The position numbers and the translations under genes are program-made. A stretch of DNA of 64,000 bases from Larkinella sp965227735 (lineage in GTDB: Bacteria > Bacteroidota > Bacteroidia > Cytophagales > Spirosomataceae), in contig NZ_OZ245776.1 of assembly GCF_965227735.1 (NCBI RefSeq), positions 3,100,001 to 3,164,000 on the forward strand, read 5' to 3'. Positions 53,125 through 62,903 of the stretch are shown in pieces (position 1 is the first letter of the stretch; the number at the start of each line of letters is the position of its first letter). Under the pieces are notes generated by a model. That model was not told the origin of the DNA and did no database searches. It worked only from the letters and a program-made list of their open reading frames with translations.

Positions 53125-54251
53125 GATTTAATCGCCTGATTTTCAACATACTTTGTTTTTTGAATCGCATCCGGCGGGTTGTTCAGCCGTTCTTTTTTTA
53201 TCTGAACCACTACTTCTTTACGCGGTTTGTTTTCAACGATCAGACGGGCGTCGTTGCCATACAGCAGTTTCAGCTTGTCCTGAATGCTTTGCAGCCCGTA
53301 GCCAGCCACGAGTTCTTCCGGAAAAACCGGCCCGTTGTCGTGAATCCGGCAACTGAGCCACCCCTCATCTTCCGTAATCCGCAGAATGATGGCGCCCGGC
53401 CCGGCCACTTTCGAAATCCCGTGTTTGATGGCATTCTCGACCAGCGGTTGCAGCAAAAACTGCGGAATCTGAACCTCGTTCAAAGCCGGATTGAGCAGGT
53501 CGATGCGGTAGGTCAGCCGGTCGCCGAAGCGCACCTGCTCCACGTCCAAATACGTCCGAACCATCTCCAGTTCGTCGGCAATCGTGTTGAAATACCGGTT
53601 TTTCATGCCGGTCGTATACCGAAACAGTTTCGACAGCAGCACCACCATGCGTTCGGCCCGGTCGGGTTCGTCATGCACAAGACTGGCGATGGAATTCAGG
53701 GCGTTATACAAAAAATGCGGATTGATTTTGGCTTGCAGGGCTTCCAGTTCGGCCCGGGTTTTCAGTTGTTCCAGGTGCAGCAACTGGTATTCCTGTTCGG
53801 TAATTTTGCGCGTCACGTTGCGGGCCTGACTCTGGAAATAATACAACAGATTTCCCACAATGGGCGACGGCAACACGTAAAAAATGCTGACCCATTTCGG
53901 AATACCGGAGACGTTTTCAACCGAATTGCCCAGAAGTGCATACAGTATAATACTTTCGATCATCGACACCACCACAATCGTTACCGTCAGCAGCACATGG
54001 CGAACCCAGACTTTCGGAATTCGGTCTTCGATCCGCAGAAATCCCAGACTGATCACCACGACGAACAGGGCATCACACAAATTATTCGCCACGACAAACA
54101 GCGTCGGCGCATTTTCGTCGGGCTTATCAGCCGCTAGCTGGGTGGTAAAGTAAACGATGGCGCTCATACCATAGACGCCCATCACGCAGACCAATAAAGC
54201 CATTATAATGCCCGTCGGACTGCGCTGCGATAGCTGACGAATGATGCTCAT
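53121..54251 (-). CDS. LytS/YehU-type sensor histidine kinase
   Basis: The 376-residue protein has four to five N-terminal membrane segments (to about residue 140), a short coiled linker (EQLKTRAELEALQAK) and a His_kinase domain with His179 in INPHFLYNALN. The N box is FLLQPLVENAIKHG and the G-region YGLQSIQDKL. No large extracellular domain is present, so sensing is probably within the membrane or through a partner. It is followed by its response regulator with ATGA overlap and preceded, 29 nt away, by a small exported protein and a TonB receptor that may provide the signal. Confidence 0.92.
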   Translation of the reverse strand: MSIIRQLSQRSPTGIIMALLVCVMGVYGMSAIVYFTTQLAADKPDENAPTLFVVANNLCDALFVVVISLGFLRIEDRIPKVWVRHVLLTVTIVVVSMIESIILYALLGNSVENVSGIPKWVSIFYVLPSPIVGNLLYYFQSQARNVTRKITEQEYQLLHLEQLKTRAELEALQAKINPHFLYNALNSIASLVHDEPDRAERMVVLLSKLFRYTTGMKNRYFNTIADELEMVRTYLDVEQVRFGDRLTYRIDLLNPALNEVQIPQFLLQPLVENAIKHGISKVAGPGAIILRITEDEGWLSCRIHDNGPVFPEELVAGYGLQSIQDKLKLLYGNDARLIVENKPRKEVVVQIKKERLNNPPDAIQKTKYVENQAIKS

Positions 54252-54280
54252 GTAATCTGAAGAAAAGACGCCCCCCTTTT

Positions 54281-54925
54281 TTACTTACCACACTGGCTCA
54301 GCAGATACTGATTCGTTTCCATGCCCCAACTGGGGTGAATGGTCGATGCCGGTTTGAAAGTAGCAAATTTTTCGGCGGCTTGTTTCAACAATGGGCAGGC
54401 CACGGTTTTTCCCCCGCCATATTGCTCGGGTGTATAAAACAACGATTGCGCCTGAAGCGCGTAAATCCGCGGATTCTCGGCATTTTTTGTTTTGGCCTTG
54501 CCCAAAGCCGCTTCAAATTCCGGCACGTATTGCTGCCAGCGGTTTTCCGGGTCCACGGCCAGCCGGGCACTGGCCAGTTGAGCCGCCAACACCATCGTTT
54601 CGTCGTCTTCCGGCTGTTTTTGCGCGACGTTCTTATAAAAATTATTGGCCTTGTCGAGTAGCGCATCTCTTTTGGCCACATCCGTCTCTTTCATCGACAA
54701 CAGCGCGTACGTATAAGCCGCCCAATAAGCCGGTAGCCATTCCGCAGCTTCGGCATTCGCGATGCGCTCGAACTGCCCGGCGGTTTGCTGCAATTCCGGG
54801 GTGGGCGTCATAAATTTCACCTTGGCAATGGCGTCTTCCATCGCTTTTGTGTACTTCTCATTTTGCGCGTGAACATTGGCCCCAATTCCAAGGGCGAGGG
54901 TCAGAAAAAGAACGGTTTTTTTCAT
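54281..54925 (-). CDS. Small exported helical protein (TPR-like)
   Basis: The 214-residue protein has a clear signal peptide (ANVHAQ) and a mature part of helices typical of a degenerate TPR array: AGQFERIANAEAAEWLPAYWAAYTYALLS, then LDKANNFYKNVAQKQPEDDETMVLAAQLASARL. Conserved features include EAEWLPAYWAAY and GGGKTVACPLLKQA. I recognise it as a common Bacteroidota uncharacterised family, without a known role. Two cysteines (in VACPLL and the C-terminal QCGK) may pair. It lies between a TonB receptor and a LytS-LytTR pair, 29 nt before the kinase gene, so it could carry a signal in the periplasm. Confidence 0.75.
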   Translation of the reverse strand: MKKTVLFLTLALGIGANVHAQNEKYTKAMEDAIAKVKFMTPTPELQQTAGQFERIANAEAAEWLPAYWAAYTYALLSMKETDVAKRDALLDKANNFYKNVAQKQPEDDETMVLAAQLASARLAVDPENRWQQYVPEFEAALGKAKTKNAENPRIYALQAQSLFYTPEQYGGGKTVACPLLKQAAEKFATFKPASTIHPSWGMETNQYLLSQCGK

Positions 54926-54968
54926 GGTTTTATATGATTAGAAATGGTTGAAAGAGATGGTTCTTTTA

Positions 54969-55014
54969 CCCCTAAGTCCCCTTTAGCCGGGCCGCCGGAG
55001 CGGGGATTTAGGGG
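54969..55014. repeat. CCCCTAA-type hairpin between two genes
   Basis: CCCCTAAGTCCCC (54969-54981) pairs with GGGGATTTAGGGG (55002-55014) with a single G-T type mismatch, around a GC-rich loop that can itself fold (GCCGGGCCGCCGG). It lies between the TonB receptor and the exported helical protein genes and could attenuate transcription of the downstream regulators. Confidence 0.65.
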
Positions 55015-55032
55015 CAGAATGCGAAAGTCCTA

Positions 55033-57201
55033 TTAATTCGGATTACGAATCAGTTCAGGATCAATTGGTTTTCGGGTCAGGCTCAACACGGCTCCGGCGA
55101 AGAAAAACCGGTAGAACGGCGGCACCACGGCAAACTTCTGACTGCCATCGGGCGTGTAGCGATAGCCGTAGGTATTTTTCGTTCCGAGCACGTTTTCCAC
55201 CGACGCGTAAAGGACCAGAAATTTTCGCGGCAGGATTCGGATGTAACTCATGTTCAGGCTCAGACTGCTGTAGGGACGGGTTTGGTCACCCAGAAACTGA
55301 TTGCTGCCCGGGTTGAAATACGGCCGACCGCTGGCGAGCGAATACGTGGCCCCGGCATTAATGCCCAGCGCCGGGATGTATTTTTTAAAAACGAGGTTCA
55401 GCGTGTGCGTGGCCGCGAAGGTCGGCATGGCCTCGGTTGGATAGTTTCGGAAAAGCCGTTTGGTATCCAGAAACGAATACGAAACCCAGTAATCGACGTT
55501 TTTCATCGACTGCTTGTCGCGCCAGAACACGTCAAATCCCTGCGCATAGCCGAAACCGCTGTTGTTGGTTCGGTGGGTTGGAAACCGGTACGGGTTCGGG
55601 TCATAAAAACCGTTGGTGTTTTCCCGTACCAGATGTCGGTAGTCTTTGTAGAAGGTTTCGACCCGGAACGTCCGGTTGTCGCGAATTCGCTGGTAGTTCA
55701 AAATCAGGTGATTGGCCTGCTCGAACCGCAACGTCGGATTGGTCAGCAGGTAGGTCTGATCGGGCGTTTGGTAAAACTGACCGGCGGCCAGCGAGACCTG
55801 TCCGTAGGCATCGGTTTTGTAGGCCATCGACAGCCGGGGCGATACATTCGCCCGGCCAATGACCGACGTTCGCTCTCCGCGCAACCCCGCCCGAACAGCC
55901 AGTTTTCGGGTAAAAAACACTTCGGTTTCGACAAAAACCGCTGAATACCAGTCCGTCAGCGAACCACCCCAGATTCCGTAGTGGTTTTGGTAGGTATACC
56001 GATGCAGTTCGGCCCCGGTCAGCAACGAAACCTTATCGCTCAGCGAGCGTGTCAACACCACCCGCCCCTGCATCCGCTGTTCCTGCGTCCGGGCCTGAAC
56101 GGTATCGATGCCCAGCCGGTCGCGGTTGTAGTTGTAGCTCAGGCCGGTTTGCAGGCCCCAGCGGCCTTCGTCCCAGGTCGTTTGAAAGGTCGTCATGGAA
56201 AGCGCATTATGGTTCCGAACCGTGAAGGATGACGCCCGGAAATCGCCCGTAAAATTCCGGAATGAGAGAGACTGGTGGCTGGCCGACACATCGGTGTAAT
56301 GTTTCAACAACCCGCGTTTGCCGATGGGCTGCGTCAGAATAACCGACGTGCCGCCCGCTTCGGGTGCGTGAATCCAGTTGATGTTCTGTTTCAGGATGTT
56401 GAACAGCGGATTCAGATTGGTATAATTCACCGAAAATGTAATCCGTTCTTTTTTAAAAGCCGACAAAGTGACCCCGGCGGCATTAAGTCCCACGCTTATG
56501 CCGTCGTTGTCCTCGGCCCGGTCTTTGGTGTTCAGCGACAAAACCGACGAAAGTGCCTGACCGTACTGCGCCGAATAACCGCCCGTACTGAACGCCGTCC
56601 CTTTGAACAGAAAAGGCGAAAACCGGCTCCGCTGCGACACATCCGGCGCGCCACTCGTAAACGGATTCTGAACCACCAGACCGTCGATGATAGTGCGGGT
56701 TTCGGAAGCCGACCCGCCCCGAACGAACAAGCCGGTTTGGTCGCCGACGCGCTGCGCACCGGGCAGCAACTGCATCACCGCCGGAATGTCGGCTCCTCCG
56801 CTGGCGGTCGTCACAATGTCGAGCGGTTTCAAAACCGTCTGGCGTTTTTCGTCGCTGGCTTCAAACGCCCCCGCCGTGATGACGACGGTGTTGAGCATCG
56901 TGGCGGTTTCCTGCAATTTCGCGGTGAAGAGAATCGTGGGTTGAGTCAACTTGAGTTTTTGCTGGAACGGTTCGTAGCCGACAAAACTCACCGCAATGGT
57001 GGCCGTATCTGGCTGGCTGGTCTGGAAGCTGAACGCGCCGGTAGCATCAGTATTGACGCCGTCGTAGGAACCGGCGATGAAGACGTTGGCCCCTGCTAAT
57101 CCATTCCCTTTGCGGTCGGTTATTTTACCACTGATCGTCGTTTGCGCCCCGGCGAACGATGGAAAAAGCAGGGCGCAACAGCAGAGTAGTTGTTGTTTCA
57201 T
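55033..57201 (-). CDS. TonB-dependent receptor with carboxypeptidase-like domain
   Basis: The 722-residue outer-membrane receptor has a signal peptide (SFAGAQ), a carboxypeptidase-regulatory-like domain (ISGKITDRKGNGLAGANVFIA, residues about 23-100), a plug with GLFVRGGSASETRTIIDGL and a barrel. It lacks SusC hallmarks, and no lipoprotein partner is next to it. It is the first gene of an apparent operon with the small helical protein and the LytS-LytTR pair, an arrangement that suggests sensing or control of its own uptake. The chain ends in a polar tail after TRKP, not in the usual terminal phenylalanine. Confidence 0.9.
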   Translation of the reverse strand: MKQQLLCCCALLFPSFAGAQTTISGKITDRKGNGLAGANVFIAGSYDGVNTDATGAFSFQTSQPDTATIAVSFVGYEPFQQKLKLTQPTILFTAKLQETATMLNTVVITAGAFEASDEKRQTVLKPLDIVTTASGGADIPAVMQLLPGAQRVGDQTGLFVRGGSASETRTIIDGLVVQNPFTSGAPDVSQRSRFSPFLFKGTAFSTGGYSAQYGQALSSVLSLNTKDRAEDNDGISVGLNAAGVTLSAFKKERITFSVNYTNLNPLFNILKQNINWIHAPEAGGTSVILTQPIGKRGLLKHYTDVSASHQSLSFRNFTGDFRASSFTVRNHNALSMTTFQTTWDEGRWGLQTGLSYNYNRDRLGIDTVQARTQEQRMQGRVVLTRSLSDKVSLLTGAELHRYTYQNHYGIWGGSLTDWYSAVFVETEVFFTRKLAVRAGLRGERTSVIGRANVSPRLSMAYKTDAYGQVSLAAGQFYQTPDQTYLLTNPTLRFEQANHLILNYQRIRDNRTFRVETFYKDYRHLVRENTNGFYDPNPYRFPTHRTNNSGFGYAQGFDVFWRDKQSMKNVDYWVSYSFLDTKRLFRNYPTEAMPTFAATHTLNLVFKKYIPALGINAGATYSLASGRPYFNPGSNQFLGDQTRPYSSLSLNMSYIRILPRKFLVLYASVENVLGTKNTYGYRYTPDGSQKFAVVPPFYRFFFAGAVLSLTRKPIDPELIRNPN

Positions 57202-57225
57202 GGCGGATCACTTCGAATACCGTTT

Positions 57226-57233
57226 CAAAGCTA
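57226..57233 (-). promoter_or_regulatory. -7 element ahead of the TonB receptor operon
   Basis: On the minus strand TAGCTTTG matches TAnnTTTG. A -33 TTTG is not seen at the right distance. It would start transcription about 18 nt before the ATG at 57201. Confidence 0.3.
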
Positions 57234-57755
57234 TCCGACCGGAACCCGGAATGGAAGCGGTTTCCGACGAAGGACAATTTAGGCGGAATAAACCGGGGGA
57301 AACGGCCGATGATTGAGGCTGACAAACTGCTTTTGTAAAAAAATTTAAGAAGTAAGCCGCATTTCTGGCCGTTCTGCCATATATTATTTCAGATTTCTAA
57401 AATTACCCCAAAAATAATTTCATTAAAAAGAGTATTGACTACCGGCTACTGCATCTTTAGCTCAAATCTGCCATATTATACGGTTTTCAGTTTACGGTAT
57501 TTGGTTTATGGTGGCTGGCGCGTTAGCCACTGTAAATGGACCAACAACCCTAAAAATTTATTAACCTAACGATCCTGTGGACAAAAAATACGGAGGCCTA
57601 TGAAGAAACTTCATTGCTGACTATTTAATAAAACCGGTGACGGAACAGCCATTACCGGCCAGTTGATCCCCTTCGCTTTTAAGCTCATTTTGCTACATCC
57701 CCAGTGGATGGATTGGGAATTATTACGCCTAATTTTAACCGACAAGACCAACATT
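57234..57755. other. Divergent intergenic region upstream of the STN-type SusC
   Basis: No gene is visible in this 520-nt AT-rich gap between the divergent TonB receptor and SusC genes. It holds a hairpin with arms TTTA-TG-GTGGCT and AGCCAC-TG-TAAA (57505-57536), and a 10-bp direct repeat TCTGCCATAT at 57373-57382 and 57467-57476, both followed by TTTCAG within 15 nt. A leader of up to 200 nt and binding sites for a regulator are plausible. No match to the promoter consensus stands out on the plus strand. Confidence 0.4.
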
Positions 57756-60700
57756 ATGTCAAGACTCTTACCTATTCATCCTGTTTTACAGACGATTATG
57801 CGCGTTGCTCTGTATCAATCCCTGCTGTCTCTATTCATTGTACTAACTCCGCTGGCCCACGCCCATGACGTACGGGGTCAGAAAGTGCTGGAACAAAAAG
57901 TAACGTTGCTGCTGACCAATGTCGATGTCGAGAAGGCGCTGGAGAAAATTGAGAAGATGACGAAAGTCAAATTCATGTACAATCCCCAGGTTTTCAGCAA
58001 CCAGAAATACACCTTCCGGTTTCAGGACGAAGCGCTTTCGGGCGTACTGGAAAAAATACTGACCCCCCATAAGGTGGTTTACGAAGTTGTGCAGGACAAA
58101 ATTATCCTGAAACGCGCTCCGGGTCCAATCGAAGTCGCACCCGCTAGTGTCAAAGAAGCGCCCAAACGCAATGTGACGGGGAAAGTGTCGGACGAAAACG
58201 GGGTCGGACTCCCCGGCGTCAGCGTTCTGGTGAAAGGCACCCAACGGGGAACGTCTTCCGACGCCGAAGGACAGTACAAACTCGAAATTCCGGATGCGGA
58301 AGTTCAGACGGCGGTTCTGATTTTCAGCTTCGTAGGCTATACCTCCAAAGAAGTAACGGTGGGCAATCAGACGACGCTTTCGGTGCAACTGGCCCCGGAG
58401 GCCAAGTCGCTGAACGAGGTGGTCGTAACCGCCCTCGGGATTGCGCGGGAGAAAAAGGCCCTGGCTTATTCCGTTTCGGAAGTGAAAGGCAGCGAATTTA
58501 CGCAGGCCCGCGAAAACAACGTCGCCAACGCCCTGACCGGTAAAATTGCCGGGGTGAACGCAACCGGTATGGCCACCGGCCCCGGTGGTTCGAGCCGGAT
58601 CATCATCCGCGGAAACGGTTCGCTGAATGGCAACAACCAGCCTTTGTATGTGATCAACGGGATGCCGATGGACAACAGCATTCCGGGCGGTGGCACCGCT
58701 TCGGACGGCAACGGGATGAACGTTGACCGGGGTGACGGCATTGGCGGGATCAACCCCGACGACATCGAGTCCATCAGCGTGTTGAAAGGCGGCCCCGCAG
58801 CCGCTCTTTACGGCGCCCGGGCCTCCAACGGGGTGATTTTGATCACGACCAAAAAAGGCCGGGGGCAAAAAGGAATCGGGGTGGAAATCAACAGCAACAC
58901 GACGTTTGAAGACATCGCCGTGATTCCAAACTGGCAGTATGAATTCGGCCAGGGTCTGGACGGCAAAAAACCGACCACGGTGACGGAAGCCAAAAGTACG
59001 GGACGCCTGTCGTACGGTGCACGGATGGACGGCCAGCCCACCATTCAGGTCGATGGCCAGTTGCACCCGTATTCGCCCCAGAAAGATAACCTGAAAAACT
59101 TCTACCGCACCGGAAGCAACTACATCAACTCGGTGGCTTTTACGGGCGGCAACGAATCGGTCAATTTTCGCCTGGGTCTGAACAACACCAGTTCCAACAG
59201 CATTGTGCCGAACTCATCGTTCACCCGCCGAATCGCCAATTTGAACCTGAACGCTTTTCTGGGCAAGAAACTGAGCATCGAAACCGTATTCCAGTATAAC
59301 CTGGAAGAAGGGAAAAACCGCCCCAAAGTGGGGTATGCCGACATGAACCCGCACTGGGCGACATACCTGGTGGCCAACGTGGTCGATATCCGCAGCCTCT
59401 CGCCGGGTTATGACCCTTTGACGGGCAAAGAAGTGGAATGGAATCCGGTTCCAGCCGCGCCGAACCCCTATTTTGTGGTCAACAAGTTCAAAAACGACGA
59501 CACCAAAAACCGGTTCCTGAGTCAGGGAAGCATTCGGTACGACATTCTGGACAACCTGTATCTGAAAGGCAGCGTGAGCCAGGATTACTACAGCTTCTCG
59601 TCGGAATACGTACAGCCGACCAACAACGCCTACCAGCCGCTGGGAACGTATGAAGCCCGGAAAACGACATCATCCGAAACCAACGGCATGTTGACGCTGA
59701 ACTATAACACCACGTTTTTCAAAGAATTGAGTTTCACGGCCATGCTGGGAGCCAATTCGCAACGCGCCATTTATGACCAGACGGTGATTGCGGGCAGCGA
59801 GTTTACGGTGCCTTATTTCTACAGCTACACCAACCTGGCCGCATCGACGACCACACCGACGTATCTGAAAAGTGCGATCAATTCCGTGTTTGGTTCGGTC
59901 GATTTTGGCTACAAAGGGCTGGCGTACCTGACGGTTTCCGGTCGGCAGGACTGGTTCTCGGTGCTGAATCCGAAGAGCAACAGCATTTTCTACCCGTCGA
60001 TCGGTGGCTCGCTGATTCTGTCGGATGCGTTCCGCTTGCCAAAAGCCATCAGTTTTGCCAAACTGCGGGCTTCGTGGGCGCAGGTGGGCGGTGCCACGGT
60101 GAATGCCTACCAGATTTACCAGTATTACTCGATGCAGCAGGGTGGTCACAACGGCCGTCCGGTGCAGGTGTTGTCGTCGTCGCAGGTGCCTAACCCGGAT
60201 CTGAAACCGCTGACGTCCACCACCTATGAAGGCGGTCTTGAAGCCAAATTCCTGAACAACCGTCTGGGCATCGACCTGACGTTTTACAACCGGAAAACCA
60301 CGGACGACATCGTAACGTCCAACATCGCCCTGTCGTCGGGTTACACCTCGGCTCTGCTGAACGTGGGTGAACTGAGCAACAAAGGCGTTGAGTTGCTGCT
60401 GACCGGCACGCCCGTTAGCCAGGGCGCTTTCGGCTGGGATGTCAGCTTCAACATGGCCTACAACAAGAGCAAGATCGAACGGCTGGCCGAAGGCCTGACC
60501 GGTATCGACGTCGGCAGCGGTGTGGGTGGTGGTCTGGTGCGGAACGTTCTGAACCGGCCCTATGGAACGGTTTGGGGATACCGCAAGAAAACCGACGCCA
60601 ACGGCAATGTGGTTTTCAATACCGCCAGCGGTTACGCCGTTCGGGGCGACTTGCAGGAAATCGGGCAGGGCACTCCTCCGCTGACGATGGGGATTACCAA

Positions 60701-61202
60701 CAATTTCCGGTATAAAAACTTCTCACTCAACTTCCTGATCGACGGCAAATTCGGCAGCATCGTGTATTCGAACCTGTACCAGTATGCCTACCGGTTTGGT
60801 TTGCCGCAGGAAACGCTGCCGGGTCGGGAAACCGGCGTCACGGTAACCGGTGTCACCCCCGAAGGCAATCCGTTTACGAAAACCTGGAAAAAAGAAGAGG
60901 TGGATACCTACTACGACAACGACAAGAATTACACCGCCATGTTCATGTTCAACAACGACTTCGTGAAGCTCCGCCAGGTGGTTTTGAGCTACAACCTGCC
61001 CGTCAGCAAGTTGTCGTTCCTGAAACTCCAATCAGCCTCGATTTCCTTCGTGGCGCGGAACCTCGCGATTCTGTACAAGGACAAAAAGAACCAGTATTTC
61101 GATCCTGAATCGGGCTATACGAGCACCAACGCCCAGGGTCTGGAAGCCTTTGGGGTGCCCAGAACCCGGAGTCTTGGTGTGAATTTAATGGTGAAATTCT
61201 AA
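57756..61202 (+). CDS. SusC-family TonB-linked transporter with N-terminal STN signalling domain
   Basis: The 1,148-residue protein has a signal peptide (to about residue 36), an STN (secretin/TonB short N-terminal) domain (VTLLLTNVDVEKALEKIEKM to about 115), a carboxypeptidase-like domain (NVTGKVSDENGVGLPGVSVLV), a plug (NVANALTGKIAGVNATG and IIIRGNGSLNGNNQPLYVIN) and a 22-strand barrel ending in phenylalanine (LMVKF). The SusC mark ISVLKGGPAAALYGARASNGVI is present. The STN domain usually contacts an anti-sigma factor (FecR type), but none is in this window. A TTG at 57663 would add a non-conserved leader; ATG 57756 gives a normal signal. Its SusD follows 16 nt later. Confidence 0.94.
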   Translation: MSRLLPIHPVLQTIMRVALYQSLLSLFIVLTPLAHAHDVRGQKVLEQKVTLLLTNVDVEKALEKIEKMTKVKFMYNPQVFSNQKYTFRFQDEALSGVLEKILTPHKVVYEVVQDKIILKRAPGPIEVAPASVKEAPKRNVTGKVSDENGVGLPGVSVLVKGTQRGTSSDAEGQYKLEIPDAEVQTAVLIFSFVGYTSKEVTVGNQTTLSVQLAPEAKSLNEVVVTALGIAREKKALAYSVSEVKGSEFTQARENNVANALTGKIAGVNATGMATGPGGSSRIIIRGNGSLNGNNQPLYVINGMPMDNSIPGGGTASDGNGMNVDRGDGIGGINPDDIESISVLKGGPAAALYGARASNGVILITTKKGRGQKGIGVEINSNTTFEDIAVIPNWQYEFGQGLDGKKPTTVTEAKSTGRLSYGARMDGQPTIQVDGQLHPYSPQKDNLKNFYRTGSNYINSVAFTGGNESVNFRLGLNNTSSNSIVPNSSFTRRIANLNLNAFLGKKLSIETVFQYNLEEGKNRPKVGYADMNPHWATYLVANVVDIRSLSPGYDPLTGKEVEWNPVPAAPNPYFVVNKFKNDDTKNRFLSQGSIRYDILDNLYLKGSVSQDYYSFSSEYVQPTNNAYQPLGTYEARKTTSSETNGMLTLNYNTTFFKELSFTAMLGANSQRAIYDQTVIAGSEFTVPYFYSYTNLAASTTTPTYLKSAINSVFGSVDFGYKGLAYLTVSGRQDWFSVLNPKSNSIFYPSIGGSLILSDAFRLPKAISFAKLRASWAQVGGATVNAYQIYQYYSMQQGGHNGRPVQVLSSSQVPNPDLKPLTSTTYEGGLEAKFLNNRLGIDLTFYNRKTTDDIVTSNIALSSGYTSALLNVGELSNKGVELLLTGTPVSQGAFGWDVSFNMAYNKSKIERLAEGLTGIDVGSGVGGGLVRNVLNRPYGTVWGYRKKTDANGNVVFNTASGYAVRGDLQEIGQGTPPLTMGITNNFRYKNFSLNFLIDGKFGSIVYSNLYQYAYRFGLPQETLPGRETGVTVTGVTPEGNPFTKTWKKEEVDTYYDNDKNYTAMFMFNNDFVKLRQVVLSYNLPVSKLSFLKLQSASISFVARNLAILYKDKKNQYFDPESGYTSTNAQGLEAFGVPRTRSLGVNLMVKF

Positions 61203-61218
61203 TTAAAACTATCTCACG

Positions 61219-62781
61219 ATGAAGCGTCTGATCCAAAAAATACTGTGTGCAGCCCCGTTGTTCCTCCTGTTGTCTTCCTGCGACAAGGGTTTTGAGGAAA
61301 TGAACGTGGACCCCAATAAATATTCCGAAGTCATTCCCGAATACATGTTCACCCGCGCCTTGCTGGACGGCGTAAGCACCAACTTTACGGGGGCGGCTTA
61401 CCTGACCATCGGGCAGTCGATGCAGCACTTTGCCACCTACAAGGAGGTCCCGGCGGCTGGTGACAAATACTTCAACTTCGGGTATTCGACCGGCAACTGG
61501 AATGCCTACGCCGGAACCGGTGCCGGGCAGGGCGCGGTCGTTTCCATCCGCCAGGTGATCGATGCGGTTTCGACCAATCCGGCCAGCGTGAACAAACTGT
61601 CGGCGGCCCGCATCTGGAAAGCGTATGTGTTTCATCGGCTGACGGATTTGTACGGCGACATTCCGTATTTTGACGCCGGGAAAGCGCTTTCTGACAAGAA
61701 TTACGGGCCCAAATACGACACCCAGCAAGCCATTTACGCCGATCTGCTGAAAGAACTGGAGCAATCCATCGCGGCTTTCGACGCAACCAAAGCCACCTTC
61801 GGCTCAGCCGACCTCATGTTTGGGGGCGACGTGGTGAAGTGGAAAAAATTCGCGTACTCGCTGATGCTACGGCTGGGCATGCGCCTGACCGAAGTGGATG
61901 CGGCTACGGCCAAAACCTGGGTTGAAAAAGCCATCGCCGGGGGCGTAATTCTGGAAGATGCCGATCGGGCTGTCATTGCTTACGTGGACGGTTCACAAAC
62001 CGCCAGCCGGAATTTCATCGCCAACGGTTTGCTCAGTACGGACTACATCACGCCCGGTGGCGACAATGTGGAAGGCGGAAAGTTTGCCAAAACGCTGATC
62101 GATTACCTGAAAAACACCAAAGATCCGCGTCTGAACGTGATTTCCATCGTCTGGACGTCTGCCGATGGCAAAACGTTTACGGCCGACACCACAACGGCTT
62201 TACAGAGCGGGATGCCCAACGCGGCTTACAACAACCTGCCGGCCAACTTCAACACGTTTTCGGAGCCGAATCCGAACACGCTGCTGAAATACAGTGCGCC
62301 TTTGATCGTGTTTGGCAATGCCGAAACGAACCTGTTGCTGGCGGAGGCTTCCGTCCGCGGCTGGGCGAGTGGAACAACGGCGGCAACGGCCTATGCCAAT
62401 GCCGTTAGAGCCGGAATGCGGCAATGGGCCTTATTCGGAACGGGGGGAACGATTTCCGAGGCAAAAATCAGCGCGTATCTGGCCCTCAATCCGTACAAAA
62501 CCGGCGGAACCGTAGCGCAGCAAATGGAACAGATCCAGACCCAAAAGTGGGTGTCGCTTTTTCTGGAAGACGAATACGAGATTTTTGCCAACTGGCGCCG
62601 GACCGGCTATCCGGTGCTGACGCCGACCAATTATCCGGGCAACCTGACGGGCGGCAAAATCCCGACCCGCTTTGTGGTTCCGGATTCAGAAGAGACCTAC
62701 AACAAAACCAATTTCATCGAAGCACGAACACGGCAGGGCGGCACCAACACGCTCTCCAGCGTTGTCTGGTGGGATAAATAG
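61219..62781 (+). CDS. SusD/RagB-family outer-membrane lipoprotein
   Basis: The 520-residue SusD-like_2 protein has lipobox LSSC (mature CDKGFEEMNVDPNKY). Family features include IWKAYVFHRLTDLYGDIPYFDA (about residues 133-154), WKKFAYSLMLRLGMRL, and C-terminal TQKWVSLFLEDEYEIFANWRRTGYPVL. It is the surface partner of the SusC encoded just upstream. It resembles the SusD at 12.5-13.9 kb in order of motifs but is clearly a separate lineage. It is followed by a strong terminator and a convergent sulfatase. Confidence 0.94.
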   Translation: MKRLIQKILCAAPLFLLLSSCDKGFEEMNVDPNKYSEVIPEYMFTRALLDGVSTNFTGAAYLTIGQSMQHFATYKEVPAAGDKYFNFGYSTGNWNAYAGTGAGQGAVVSIRQVIDAVSTNPASVNKLSAARIWKAYVFHRLTDLYGDIPYFDAGKALSDKNYGPKYDTQQAIYADLLKELEQSIAAFDATKATFGSADLMFGGDVVKWKKFAYSLMLRLGMRLTEVDAATAKTWVEKAIAGGVILEDADRAVIAYVDGSQTASRNFIANGLLSTDYITPGGDNVEGGKFAKTLIDYLKNTKDPRLNVISIVWTSADGKTFTADTTTALQSGMPNAAYNNLPANFNTFSEPNPNTLLKYSAPLIVFGNAETNLLLAEASVRGWASGTTAATAYANAVRAGMRQWALFGTGGTISEAKISAYLALNPYKTGGTVAQQMEQIQTQKWVSLFLEDEYEIFANWRRTGYPVLTPTNYPGNLTGGKIPTRFVVPDSEETYNKTNFIEARTRQGGTNTLSSVVWWDK

Positions 62782-62823
62782 GCAACGAAAGATCGTTTTC
62801 GAGTACCGATTAAATTGACAAAC

Positions 62824-62860
62824 AAAATAGCACCGGGATCTTCCTGGTGCTATTTTTTTA
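62824..62860. terminator. Two-way terminator between susD and the sulfatase gene
   Basis: AAATAGCACC and GGTGCTATTT form a stem, extended by GGA/TCC with a GATCTT loop, and the hairpin is followed by TTTTTTT on the plus strand and TTTTG on the minus strand. Confidence 0.88.
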
Positions 62861-62903
62861 AGGTGATGTTCGTGATGGGCCGGTTTTCGGTTACTTCAAA
62901 TGG

